A DNA stretch of 50,127 nucleotides, taken from assembly GCF_012911875.1 (NCBI RefSeq), contig NZ_JAAXKZ010000031.1, positions 1-50,127 on the forward strand, written 5' to 3'. Source of the stretch: Pseudonocardia bannensis (GTDB lineage Bacteria > Actinomycetota > Actinomycetes > Mycobacteriales > Pseudonocardiaceae). A program made the position numbers and the translations under genes. The notes beneath the pieces were generated by a model. It saw nothing but the letters and a program-made list of their open reading frames with translations, made no database searches and was not told where the DNA came from. This document shows, in pieces, positions 1 through 7,492 of the stretch (positions within the stretch are counted from its first letter, which is position 1; every line of letters begins with the position of its first letter).

Positions 1-16
1 GGGGTGGAGTCGTTCA

Positions 17-1837
17 TCAGGCGGCATCCTCCACCGGGTCGGGGACGGCGGTGAGGGGGGCCGGTGCGACGCGCTGGGTTTCCCCCGGTCGACGGACCGG
101 TGGGGCCGGGTGGAGCCGGCGCCGGCGGCGGCGCCAGCCGGGCTCGAACCGGACGATCGCCGGCTTGGTACCCAGCCCGAGGACGTAGGCGTGCCAGCGG
201 GGCAGCCCGTAGATGGTGTGCCCGGTGACCACCGGTTCACGGGCCTTCGACTGGTTACGCGAGCGGGTGCAGCGCCCGTCACCGTTGTCGCTGCGGCCTT
301 CGCTGGTCTGCACCACGGTGCGCTGCCCGGCGAGGTAGGCCAGGTGCTCGAGGTCCTCGCGGGCGGCGACCCCGGGCAGGACGATCCGGGTGGGCAAGTT
401 GGCGAAGATGGTGTGGGCGCGGGTGCGGCCCCAGCGGGTTTCCAGCTGGGCGAGGTCCTGGGCGACGGCCCAGACGGTGATCCCCCAGCCGCGGGAGTCC
501 GCGGCCCAGTTGTCCAGCGGGACCGGGGTGATGTTGGCGATCTCGTCGAGGAACAGGCCCAGCGGCGGGTCGAGCTGTCCGCCCGGGTTGAGCGCGGCGA
601 CCTGTTTGGCGGTGCTGAACACCGCCTCGGTCAGCGCGGTGAGCAGCGGGGCGATCCGCTGGTCACCCTCCCCGGCGATGACGTAGAGGGTGCCCGGCGA
701 GCGCAGGTAGGCGGCGAGGTCGAAGCCCTCCCCCGCGCCCGGGCGACACGCCTGGGCCACGGTCGGGTTGTCCATGAACGCGACCGCCGGGGCGAGCGCG
801 GCGAAGTAGCCCGAGCGCGTGTTGGGCGCCGCGGCCAGGTTCTGCTCGAGCGTGCCGAGCCACCCCGACGGCACGCTCGTGCCGTACTGGGACAGCAGCC
901 CGGCCGGGGTCCGGTCCTGCGGGTGCAGCGCCCAGGCCATGACCTGCCCCATCCCGTGACCCTCCAACGCCGCCGCGAGCAGGTAGCAGCGCAGGATCTC
1001 GGAGGCCTTGGCCGCCCAGAAGTCCGCGTTCTGGGTGCCGGTGGCCCCTCCCCCACCACGGACCAGCGCCCGCGCCCGGGCATCCGCGGTCCCCGGGTCC
1101 ACGCATCCGGCGACCGGGTCCCACCGCAGCGTCGAGGCGACGGACCCGAGGCCGGTCGGGTTGAAGACGTGCACCGGCCCGAGCTGGGCGCGGTCGGCGG
1201 CGGTCATGTCGACGAACTCGGTCTTGGTACTGGTGACATTGGCCGGGCCCGGGCACTCCCGGATCGGCCCGACCAGCAGCGAACTCTTCCCCGAGCCCTG
1301 CGGGCCCAGCACGAGCACGCCCCGCTTCCACGGCGTGTAGACCGGGCGCCGGCGCAGGATCGCCGGGCCGGAGACCAGCCGGCCCACACACGCGCCCGCG
1401 GCCGAGACCGGCCGGGCGGGCAGGCCGGGGCGGCGCAGCCCACCGCGCACGGCCGCCGGGCCGGCAGTGGCGCGGTACTCGCGCACGTCGAGCCAGCCGT
1501 CGGCCCCGATCCGGCGGCGCAGCCGCGCGCTCGGCCGAAACGGCCGGGAGACGTGTCGATTACGGGCACGGTCATCGGCATCCCGAAGGGCATCCGCCGC
1601 AGCATCGCGGGCTCGACGACGGACATGCCGGTCACGCTGCTGGGTGCCACGGTCGTCACGTTCCCGACGGGCGCGATCCCGCCACCTGCGGGGCGCTGGA
1701 CGGCAGCCGCGCCCGCTCCGTGACGTGACGATCGATGTGGGGCTCGCGGTGTTGTCCGCGCTCGTGCCCGGCGTCGGGCCTCGTCGGTAGCTGCGCGAAC
1801 AGCGGTGGCGTCCGAGAACGGCCCCCAGAGTGCTCAT
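17..1837 (-). CDS. VirD4/TraG-type coupling ATPase, second copy with altered N-terminus
   Basis: A type IV secretion coupling protein would pump DNA-relaxase complexes to the conjugation channel. Walker A (GPQGSGKSS, about residue 176) and Walker B (LFLDEIANI, about residue 427) are intact, and the C-terminal TraG/TraD-type region is complete. It aligns along its length with the protein at 2838-4601, but only from the motif LRRRIGADGW (about position 1520) onward. The first 100 or so residues are an Arg/Asp-rich string unlike any membrane anchor, while the transmembrane segments seen in the other copy are missing. Protein-like sequence continues in another frame between about 1540 and 1690. 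I infer a frameshift or 5' rearrangement, leaving a soluble or dead duplicate. The only usable ATG is at 1837. It lies beyond the terminator of the main operon. Family confidence is high; functionality is doubtful. Confidence 0.75.
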   Translation of the reverse strand: MSTLGAVLGRHRCSRSYRRGPTPGTSADNTASPTSIVTSRSGRGCRPAPRRWRDRARRERDDRGTQQRDRHVRRRARDAAADALRDADDRARNRHVSRPFRPSARLRRRIGADGWLDVREYRATAGPAAVRGGLRRPGLPARPVSAAGACVGRLVSGPAILRRRPVYTPWKRGVLVLGPQGSGKSSLLVGPIRECPGPANVTSTKTEFVDMTAADRAQLGPVHVFNPTGLGSVASTLRWDPVAGCVDPGTADARARALVRGGGGATGTQNADFWAAKASEILRCYLLAAALEGHGMGQVMAWALHPQDRTPAGLLSQYGTSVPSGWLGTLEQNLAAAPNTRSGYFAALAPAVAFMDNPTVAQACRPGAGEGFDLAAYLRSPGTLYVIAGEGDQRIAPLLTALTEAVFSTAKQVAALNPGGQLDPPLGLFLDEIANITPVPLDNWAADSRGWGITVWAVAQDLAQLETRWGRTRAHTIFANLPTRIVLPGVAAREDLEHLAYLAGQRTVVQTSEGRSDNGDGRCTRSRNQSKAREPVVTGHTIYGLPRWHAYVLGLGTKPAIVRFEPGWRRRRRRLHPAPPVRRPGETQRVAPAPLTAVPDPVEDAA

Positions 1838-1888
1838 CGAGCGCCGCCGACGAGACTGACCGCACCGGCACGACGGACGCCACTAAGC

Positions 1889-1941
1889 GCACAACAGAGC
1901 GGGGCCAGGACTCCTCAAGTCCTGGCCCCGCTCTGTTGTGC
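1889..1941 (-). terminator. Perfect 24-bp hairpin terminator of the conjugation operon
   Basis: Arms 1889-1912 and 1918-1941 are exact reverse complements with a 5-nt loop (CCTCA). It begins 7 nt after the stop codon at 1948. There is no U-tract, as is common for actinobacterial I-shaped terminators. It separates the main operon from the duplicate coupling ATPase gene. Confidence 0.85.
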
Positions 1942-1947
1942 CTGGTG

Positions 1948-2841
1948 CTACGGCCTAGGTGTAGGCGGCACTGCGTCGCCGGTCGCGGGGGGAACCTGCG
2001 GGCCGCCGGCCTGCTGGTCGCGGCCGCGTCGCCAGTCGAGGTCCTCGCGCACAGCCTCTTCGTAGAAGCGCCACCAGTGCCGGGGTTCGGCCAGCTGCCG
2101 GCGCGCGGTCCGGATCACCCCGTCCCAGTTGTGCCCGCTCGGCGCGGAGGCCGGCGGCCGATTCCACGGCTGCTCCCCCGGCACAGGCGGTGCCGGGGGC
2201 GGGTTGGACTGGGTGACGCGCTCGCGGGACTCCTGCTCGGAGACCAGGTGCTCACCGGGGCGGCACATGTCGGTCGGGATCGCCGCCCGGATGTTGTCCA
2301 GCGCGGCGGCCTTCCATCGGACGTGCCATTCGGCCGCGATGTGCGGGTGCGAGGACGGGATGTAGGACTGGACGTGGGCGCTGCGCAGCCAGGACAGCTC
2401 GACCAGGGCGTTGGGGTGCAGCGCCCAGCAGTCGGGCAGCTGGTCGCGGGTGATCCGGTACCAGGGCACGAAGATCTCCCCGACCCACTGGGCGAGGACC
2501 GACCATTGCTCCTCGGCCTGCTCCGCGGTCAGGTGGAACCAGTCGACCGGCGGGTTCTTCTCCTTGTTCAGGGTCTTGAGGACCTCGTTGAGGTCCCCGC
2601 GCAGCGAGGCGAGCTCGTTTACGGTGGCCTGCCGCAGTGCGCCGAGCTCGGGGGCGAGCTGTTCGGAGACGGTGGCGGCCAGCTGGGTGTGCAGCTCGGC
2701 GGTCTGGTCCACCTTCTCCCGGATGCGGCGCACCTCCGCGGCCAGGGCGGTTTGCTCGCGGCCCGGGGTCGGGTTGCGCGGCCCGGGATCCGACGCGGCG
2801 CCCGCGGGCCTGTCGGGGCGCGGGTCCTCCGGTGTGCTCAC
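1948..2841 (-). CDS. Conserved hypothetical protein of conjugative elements (DUF4913-like)
   Basis: A 297-residue soluble protein starting with GTG at 2841, which overlaps the stop of the coupling ATPase (GTGA), so it is translationally coupled. Residues about 30-85 form a likely coiled coil with EKVDQTAELHTQL-type heptads. The central region is Trp-rich (QWVGEIFVPWYR, CWALHPNALVELSWLR, WHVRWKAAALDN) and resembles the DUF4913 pattern found on actinobacterial plasmids and integrative elements. The C-terminus is Pro-rich and charged. It has no membrane segment or catalytic motif that I recognise. Its place as last gene of the operon, right after the coupling protein, suggests an accessory role in DNA transfer. 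The DUF4913 assignment rests on pattern memory and is tentative. Confidence 0.75.
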   Translation of the reverse strand: MSTPEDPRPDRPAGAASDPGPRNPTPGREQTALAAEVRRIREKVDQTAELHTQLAATVSEQLAPELGALRQATVNELASLRGDLNEVLKTLNKEKNPPVDWFHLTAEQAEEQWSVLAQWVGEIFVPWYRITRDQLPDCWALHPNALVELSWLRSAHVQSYIPSSHPHIAAEWHVRWKAAALDNIRAAIPTDMCRPGEHLVSEQESRERVTQSNPPPAPPVPGEQPWNRPPASAPSGHNWDGVIRTARRQLAEPRHWWRFYEEAVREDLDWRRGRDQQAGGPQVPPATGDAVPPTPRP

Positions 2842-4601
2842 GGGTGCTCCTCACGATTGGCCCGCCCGGCCAGCACGGGCTCGGGCGCGACGTCCGGCGC
2901 CGGTTCGGCGGGTGTCGGGGACACCGGAGCGGCGGCGAGTTGGGTGCGGTCGAGGCGGCGCAGCTCGCGGCGGCTGCGCCGGTAGCCGGGTTCGAACCGC
3001 ACCACCGCCGGGCGCGGGCTCAGACCCAAGATGTAGGCGTGCCAGCGCGGCAGCCCGTAGATGGTGTGGCCGGTGACGACCGGCTCGCGGGTCCAGGACT
3101 GGTTGGTCGACCGGGTCTGCCGGTGGCCATCCCCGCTGGCGCTGCGGCCTTCGCTGGTCTGGAGCACCTCACGCTGCCCGCCGAGGTAGGCCAAGGCTTC
3201 CAGGTCCTCCTTGATCGCGACGCCGGGCAGCACCACCCGGGTGGGCAGGTTGGAGAAGATTGTCTTCGCCCGGGACGGGCCCCAGCGGGTCTGCAGCTGG
3301 GACAGGTCCTGGGCGACCGCGCACACCGTGATCCCCCAGCCCCGGGAGTCCGCCGCCCAGCCGTCGAGCGGGACCGGGGTGATGTTAGCGATCTCGTCGA
3401 GGAACAGGGAGAACGGCGGATCCAGCTGGCCGCCAGGCCGGCGGGCGGCGAACCGCTTGGCCCCGGTGAACACCGCTTCAGTGAGCGCGGTCAGCAGCGG
3501 GGCGATGCGGCGGTCGTCTTCGCCGGCGATCACGTAGACGGTGCCGGATGAACGGAGGAACTCCTCGATGTCGAACTGCTCCCCCGGCGCAGGTCGGCAC
3601 GCGGCGGCGACCAGGGGGTTGTCCATGAACGACACCGCAGGAATCACGCCGGCGAAGTAGCCGGTGCGGGTGTTGTGGGAGGCCTTGATGTTCTGGGTGA
3701 GGGTGCCGACCCAGCCGGCCGGGACCTCGTTGGCGCGCTGTTCGAGGATATCGAGCGGGGTCGGGTCGTCGGGGTGGTGCGCCCAGTGCATCACCCAGGA
3801 CATGTCCAGGCGCTGCAGCGCAGTGGCGAGCAGGTAGCAGCGGATGATCTCGGTCGCCTTGGCGGCCCAGAAGTCGGAGTTCTCCGTGCCGTGCAGGCCG
3901 CCCCCGCCGCGGACCAGCGCGGCGGCGCGGGCCTCGGCGACGGTGGGGTCGGTGCAGCCGGCGACGGGGTCCCAGCGGAACGTCGAGGCCAGGTCCCCGA
4001 GCCCGGTCGGGTTGAACACGTGCACCGGCCCGGTGCGGGCCCGGATCCGGGCGGTCATGTCGGCCAGCTCGGTCTTGGTGCTGGTGACATAGGCCGGGCC
4101 GGGGGTGTCGCAGATCGGGCCGACCAGCCAGGAGCTCTTCCCCGAGCCCTGCGGGCCGAGCAGCAGGATGCCACGCGACCAGGGCGAATACACCGCGCGG
4201 CCGCGGACCCCCAGCGGGCCGGAGACCAGACGGCCCACCTGGGCGCCAAACGCAGAAGCCGGGGCCCGCCCAGCGTGGACGGCCAGGCCGGGCCGGGCCG
4301 GGCCAGCCTGGGCGCGCAGAGCCCGGGCGCCGGCCTGGGTGCGCAGCTCCCGGTGATCCAGCCAGCCGTCGGCGCCGAGGCGGCGGCGCAGCTTCTGCGT
4401 CGGGTGGTGCCGCCACCCCAGCACCCCGGCAGCCCCGGCCGCCAGCCCGGCCGCGCCCAGCCCGGCCGCGGTCGAGACCACGTCCAGGCCCGGCAGCGGG
4501 ACGGTGGCCCACCCCAGCGCCCCCGCGGCGGTGGCGGCGGCCATCAGACGGGTCGGGGCCGAACGGGAGACGACGTTGCGGGTGCGCTCGATGACGCTCA
4601 T
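2838..4601 (-). CDS. VirD4/TraG-type type IV coupling ATPase
   Basis: A 587-residue ATPase that would link the relaxosome to the mating channel at the membrane. The start is ATG at 4601, preceded by a strong GGGGAGGGG site and overlapping the upstream stop (ATGA); the open frame extends further upstream but that part is Arg-rich shadow. Residues about 17-62 are two Ala/Gly-rich transmembrane helices. Walker A GPQGSGKSS is near residue 146 and Walker B LFLDEIANI near residue 400, followed by the ADSRGWGITVCAVAQDLSQ segment typical of the TraG/TraD C-terminal region. This is the T4SS-like class, not the FtsK-like TraB pump of many Streptomyces elements. No relaxase or channel genes are in the window, so the rest of the machinery should lie to the left. 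Confidence 0.9.
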   Translation of the reverse strand: MSVIERTRNVVSRSAPTRLMAAATAAGALGWATVPLPGLDVVSTAAGLGAAGLAAGAAGVLGWRHHPTQKLRRRLGADGWLDHRELRTQAGARALRAQAGPARPGLAVHAGRAPASAFGAQVGRLVSGPLGVRGRAVYSPWSRGILLLGPQGSGKSSWLVGPICDTPGPAYVTSTKTELADMTARIRARTGPVHVFNPTGLGDLASTFRWDPVAGCTDPTVAEARAAALVRGGGGLHGTENSDFWAAKATEIIRCYLLATALQRLDMSWVMHWAHHPDDPTPLDILEQRANEVPAGWVGTLTQNIKASHNTRTGYFAGVIPAVSFMDNPLVAAACRPAPGEQFDIEEFLRSSGTVYVIAGEDDRRIAPLLTALTEAVFTGAKRFAARRPGGQLDPPFSLFLDEIANITPVPLDGWAADSRGWGITVCAVAQDLSQLQTRWGPSRAKTIFSNLPTRVVLPGVAIKEDLEALAYLGGQREVLQTSEGRSASGDGHRQTRSTNQSWTREPVVTGHTIYGLPRWHAYILGLSPRPAVVRFEPGYRRSRRELRRLDRTQLAAAPVSPTPAEPAPDVAPEPVLAGRANREEHP

Positions 4602-5725
4602 CGCCCCTCCCCCGCCGCGGCGGGCCCCGGGTCGGGCTGGAGCAGCTCGAGCGCGTCGTGCACGCCCTGGGCGCGGCGCTTCTCGCAGCCGAAGTAGCGG
4701 CGGATCGCCTCCACACTGGGCAGCCCGGTGTCCTGCCAGGACTCCAGCTCTCCGACCGCGATCGCGGTGCGGACCTTGGTGACCAGGGTCAGGGTGTCCA
4801 CGGTTTCGGCTTCCAGCCGGTGTCCGCCGGTGTCTGCGGCCTCGACGTGGGCCTCGGCGAGGAGGCTGGCCAGGAACGACGCGACCAGGGGCTGCAGGAT
4901 GACCGCGACCAGGATGAGCACCGGTGGGGCCAGGTGCGCGAGCAGCGTGGTGAAGTTCTGCCAGGTACCCAGCCACGGCAGCACCGGTGAGGTGTTGATC
5001 AGGATGGTGGCGGCGAGTAGCCCGGCCTCGAGGACGTAGACCTTGGTGCGGTGCGTCTTCGCGGGGAAGGTGCGGCCCCACTGCGCGGCGCGGGCGTGCA
5101 GCATCATGATCACCAGCAGTGGCAGGGAGAACAGCGGCTCCACCACGTAGGCGAGCGCGGACCCATGCGGGCCGACCAGTGCGTCGTGCACGCCGACCGA
5201 GGTCCAGGCGGTCCCGGCGACCGCGCCCCCGAGCAGCGCCGCGGTGCTGAGCACGTGGGTGCGCTGCAGTGACGCCAGCCGCGAGGTCGGGTCCAGCAGC
5301 CGGGTGCGCCGGGCCAGGGCGCGGCGCTGCCAGAGCCGGTCGGACAGCTCGTAGCGGGCCATCCGCTGTTCAGCGCGGCGCTCCCGCCCGGCCAGCCGGA
5401 CCGCGGCGGTGGCGGCCGCGACGTGCTGGGTGCACCGCATGCCGCGGATCCGCTCCGCGGCAGCGCGCTCGTGATCGGCTTCTTTGTCCGAGAGCACGTC
5501 CAACCAGGCTGGGTCGCGCTGCAGCTCGGCCTTGCCGCGCAGCAGCGCGAGCTCGCGTCGCATCTTGTCCAGCTCATCCGCAGCGGTCTCGTCCAGGCTC
5601 TCGCTGCCTCCGGGATCGGCGGCGGGCGAGGCGAGGGCGACGATGCTGGGCCGGTCGTTGGCCCGGTGGTCGGTCTCGGAGGTGGTCAGCCAGCGCTCCA
5701 GAGCGCCGGTGGGCAGCTCGGTCAT
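4598..5725 (-). CDS. Multi-span membrane protein of the conjugation operon
   Basis: A 375-residue integral membrane protein. The start is ATG at 5725 with a GGAGGAG site. Residues about 55-145 are charged and probably helical (DKMRRELALLRGKAELQRD). Four hydrophobic helices follow at about 150-275 (STAALLGGAVAG, YVVEPLFSLPLLVIMMLHA, VYVLEAGLLAATILI, LLAHLAPPVLILVAVIL), and the cytoplasmic tail ends in a winged-helix-like segment (LPSVEAIRRYFGCEKRRAQ). This layout resembles DUF2637/Spd-type plasmid-spread membrane proteins of actinobacteria. It overlaps the coupling ATPase gene by 4 nt and probably works with it at the membrane. The function is inferred from context and topology only. Confidence 0.8.
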   Translation of the reverse strand: MTELPTGALERWLTTSETDHRANDRPSIVALASPAADPGGSESLDETAADELDKMRRELALLRGKAELQRDPAWLDVLSDKEADHERAAAERIRGMRCTQHVAAATAAVRLAGRERRAEQRMARYELSDRLWQRRALARRTRLLDPTSRLASLQRTHVLSTAALLGGAVAGTAWTSVGVHDALVGPHGSALAYVVEPLFSLPLLVIMMLHARAAQWGRTFPAKTHRTKVYVLEAGLLAATILINTSPVLPWLGTWQNFTTLLAHLAPPVLILVAVILQPLVASFLASLLAEAHVEAADTGGHRLEAETVDTLTLVTKVRTAIAVGELESWQDTGLPSVEAIRRYFGCEKRRAQGVHDALELLQPDPGPAAAGEGR

Positions 5726-5921
5726 CGGGTCTCCTCCTCGGGGTCCCGGGGCAGCGGAAGGGGGCGTCGTTGGTGACGAGCCAGGTCCAGCCCCCGCAGC
5801 GGGGGCACCCGGTACTGATGGGGTCGCTCCAGGTGGCCGGGGCCGGCGTCCAGAGGTGCTGGCAGGCCGTGCAGGACAGCAGCACGCGGGTCGAGGCCGG
5901 GCCGAGTGCGGTCAGGTCCAT
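5574..5921 (-). CDS. Small zinc-ribbon protein, 3' end overlapping the next gene
   Basis: A frame of up to 115 residues from ATG 5921, overlapping the previous stop. Two Cys pairs (CTAC and CPRC) spaced about 25 residues apart form a zinc ribbon with conserved surroundings (ACQHLWTPAPATWSDP, GCPRCGGWTW). The stop at 5574 lies 152 nt inside the membrane-protein gene, which is unusually deep. In an adjacent frame the sequence stops at 5722, overlapping the next ATG in the common ATGA manner. The natural C-terminus may therefore be shorter, with a frameshift near 5750. The N-terminal 55 residues are convincing; the tail is not. Confidence 0.6.
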   Translation of the reverse strand: MDLTALGPASTRVLLSCTACQHLWTPAPATWSDPISTGCPRCGGWTWLVTNDAPFRCPGTPRRRPDDRAAHRRSGALADHLRDRPPGQRPAQHRRPRLARRRSRRQREPGRDRCG

Positions 5922-6220
5922 GACGGCGCACCTCGCCGGGCCGAGCCGTGCACAGTGGTCGAGCAGGTGCGCAGCCACACCGACACCGCGCGCCACACCG
6001 AGCGGGAGTGCTGCTCGGAGGCGGCGAGGTCCGGAGCTGGAGACAGCACGGCCGTGCAGGCCCCGCACGGCCGGCCGGGAGCGGCGGTCATCGACGTCGG
6101 CGCCACCCACGCCCCGCACACCGCCCGGTAGCGGCCCGTGGTCGAACCTGCGAGGAGATCCTCTTCGGCGATCTCGTGGGCCAGCCCATCGAGCTGCGAG
6201 GTGATCGAGGTGGTCGGCAT
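5912..6220 (-). CDS. Small conserved hypothetical protein of the conjugation operon
   Basis: A 102-residue protein starting at ATG 6220, whose stop overlaps the start of the zinc-ribbon gene (ATGGACCTGA). It contains an acidic N-terminal helix (LDGLAHEIAEEDLLAG) and three closely spaced cysteines (YRAVCGAWV, GRPCGACTAVL), which suggest a metal site. No membrane segment is visible. I have no function for it beyond membership of the operon. The overlapping gene arrangement supports its reality. Confidence 0.65.
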   Translation of the reverse strand: MPTTSITSQLDGLAHEIAEEDLLAGSTTGRYRAVCGAWVAPTSMTAAPGRPCGACTAVLSPAPDLAASEQHSRSVWRAVSVWLRTCSTTVHGSARRGAPSWT

Positions 6221-6252
6221 GCGGGGGCGGTGGCCCGAGCGGCTGCGGGCGC

Positions 6253-6468
6253 TCACCGCTGCCCTGCCGGAACAGCGGCGGTGCCACGGAGAGTGGCTTC
6301 CGCTCGCAGCTCGGCGATCCGGTCCCAGCGGGGGTCCCGGTAAGTCCGGCTGCCACGAGGGCCGGTGGCCACCGTCCAGCCGCACGCCAAGGCGTCAGCG
6401 TCTTGGGCGGCCAGACGATCGCGGAGATGTCGTGCTGGGTGGCGCAGCGCACGAGGGAGAATGGACAC
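6253..6468 (-). CDS. First small gene of the conjugation operon (71 aa)
   Basis: Starts at GTG 6468, preceded by a good CAGGAGG site 10 nt upstream, and reads SILPRALRHPARHLRDRL at the N-terminus. The protein is basic, with a helical N-terminal half and a YRDPRWDRIAELRAEATLRG C-terminal half. The function is unknown. It ends 32 nt before the next start and is the first gene after the promoter region at 6584-6662. The ribosome-binding site and operon position are the main support. Confidence 0.6.
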   Translation of the reverse strand: MSILPRALRHPARHLRDRLAAQDADALACGWTVATGPRGSRTYRDPRWDRIAELRAEATLRGTAAVPAGQR

Positions 6469-6513
6469 GGATCGTTCCTCCTGGTCGTGAAGGTCCTGGT
6501 CGTGCGATCCACT

Positions 6514-6548
6514 GGCCCCGGCAGGTGTTCGCAGCACCTGCCGGGGCC
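6514..6548 (-). other. 14-bp hairpin in the leader of the conjugation operon
   Basis: Arms 6514-6527 and 6535-6548 pair perfectly around a TTCGCAG loop. It lies between the probable promoter (6633-6662) and the first start codon (6468), so it would be transcribed in the leader. It could attenuate transcription; there is no U-tract. I see no RNA family I can name. Confidence 0.55.
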
Positions 6549-6583
6549 TTCCTCTGGTCCCGGGACGTCGCCTCGGCACCGGG

Positions 6584-6662
6584 CGTCTCGTCGTACCGAG
6601 AGGGGAACCCAGGCGACCAACGAGACGATCTGAGATTGCACATCGAGCATGCAATCTGTCAA
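6584..6662 (-). promoter_or_regulatory. Divergent control region with leftward promoter and two inverted repeats
   Basis: On the minus strand, TTGACA (6662-6657) is followed after 18 nt by CAATCT (6638-6633), a perfect -35 with a weak -10. An inverted repeat AGATTGCA (6633-6640) / TGCAATCT (6650-6657) covers the spacer and -10. A second repeat, CGTCTCGT (6584-6591) / ACGAGACG (6620-6627), lies downstream. Both suit regulator binding between the conjugation operon and the DUF6879/Scr1 pair. Confidence 0.5.
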
Positions 6663-6737
6663 GCCGGGTTGCACCGTCAACGTGCGACCCGGGAGACTCG
6701 CCCGCGCCGGGACATCCGGGTGCGGGAGGGGAGCCCC

Positions 6738-7481
6738 ATGAGGATCAGCAGGCTGTTGGCCGACGACTGCCCGAACAACTTCGACTGCCCGCGCATCTAC
6801 GACACCGCGGATGGGGAGAACGTGATCGTCCAGGGATCGACCGTCACCGATCCGGAGGCGCTAGAGCGCCTCCGGATGCCCGAGCACGAGTCCGCGGTCG
6901 AGGTGCCCCGCAGGCTGATCCAGGGAGTCCGGCCGATCCTCACCATCGACGAGTTCGGCGAGTGGGTAGGCCGCCACCACACCACCGACCTGTTCCGCCT
7001 GGAGACGCTTAGCACGTACGCCTCCGCCTCCGACGATCAAGACTTCCACCGGTATCTGCGGGGGGAGGACGCACCGACCGCGGCCGCGAAGGAGCCGTGG
7101 CTCCAGCGCCTCCGAGCAGACACAGACGCCGGCCGGCGGTGGCGGAAGGTCCACCTCGTGCGGGGTGAACTCTCCGATTACGAGCGCTACGAGTTCGAGT
7201 GGGGCTTCACCTACACCGTGGAGGCAGGGGAGGACGTCCGGATCCTCGACCTCGCCCACGACGATCGTCTGGCCAAGCTCGGCGAGCTCGGCGACTTTTT
7301 CGTTCTCGACGGCGAGCACGTCGCCCGCAGCCGCTACGACGACGAGGGGCGCCACCAAGGCTTCGACATCCTGACCGAGCCGGCGGCGCACATCGTGGCT
7401 GCCGAATTCATCTGGGACGCTGCCGAGCCGTTCACGTCCTGGTGGGAGCGTCACCGGCAATACCACCGCCACGCTGCGTAG
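6738..7481 (+). CDS. DUF6879 family protein
   Basis: A 247-residue soluble protein whose ATG follows a GGAGGGGAG site. The N-terminal 80 residues (MRISRLLADDCPNNFDCPR) are a small Cys-containing region. From about residue 85 the sequence matches the DUF6879 pattern: LFRLETLSTYA, KVHLVRGELSDYERYEFEWGF, EDVRILDLAHDD, FFVLDGEHVARSRYDDEG. Such proteins are commonly encoded beside Scr1-type HTH regulators in actinomycetes, and the same pairing is seen here with an 11-nt gap. The biochemical role is unknown; by analogy with the DUF397/Scr1 pairs it may be the partner or target of the regulator. It diverges from the conjugation operon. Confidence 0.85.
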   Translation: MRISRLLADDCPNNFDCPRIYDTADGENVIVQGSTVTDPEALERLRMPEHESAVEVPRRLIQGVRPILTIDEFGEWVGRHHTTDLFRLETLSTYASASDDQDFHRYLRGEDAPTAAAKEPWLQRLRADTDAGRRWRKVHLVRGELSDYERYEFEWGFTYTVEAGEDVRILDLAHDDRLAKLGELGDFFVLDGEHVARSRYDDEGRHQGFDILTEPAAHIVAAEFIWDAAEPFTSWWERHRQYHRHAA

Positions 7482-7492
7482 AAAGGGGGCCA

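Noticed and set aside
110..1723. Long plus-strand open frame opposite the first coupling ATPase
   Set aside because: Composition follows the complement of the real gene, with no motif or ribosome-binding site; ordinary high-GC shadow.
4602..5081. N-terminal extension of the coupling ATPase frame
   Set aside because: Arg/Pro-rich sequence antisense-like in character; the ATG at 4601 has a strong ribosome-binding site and overlaps the previous stop.
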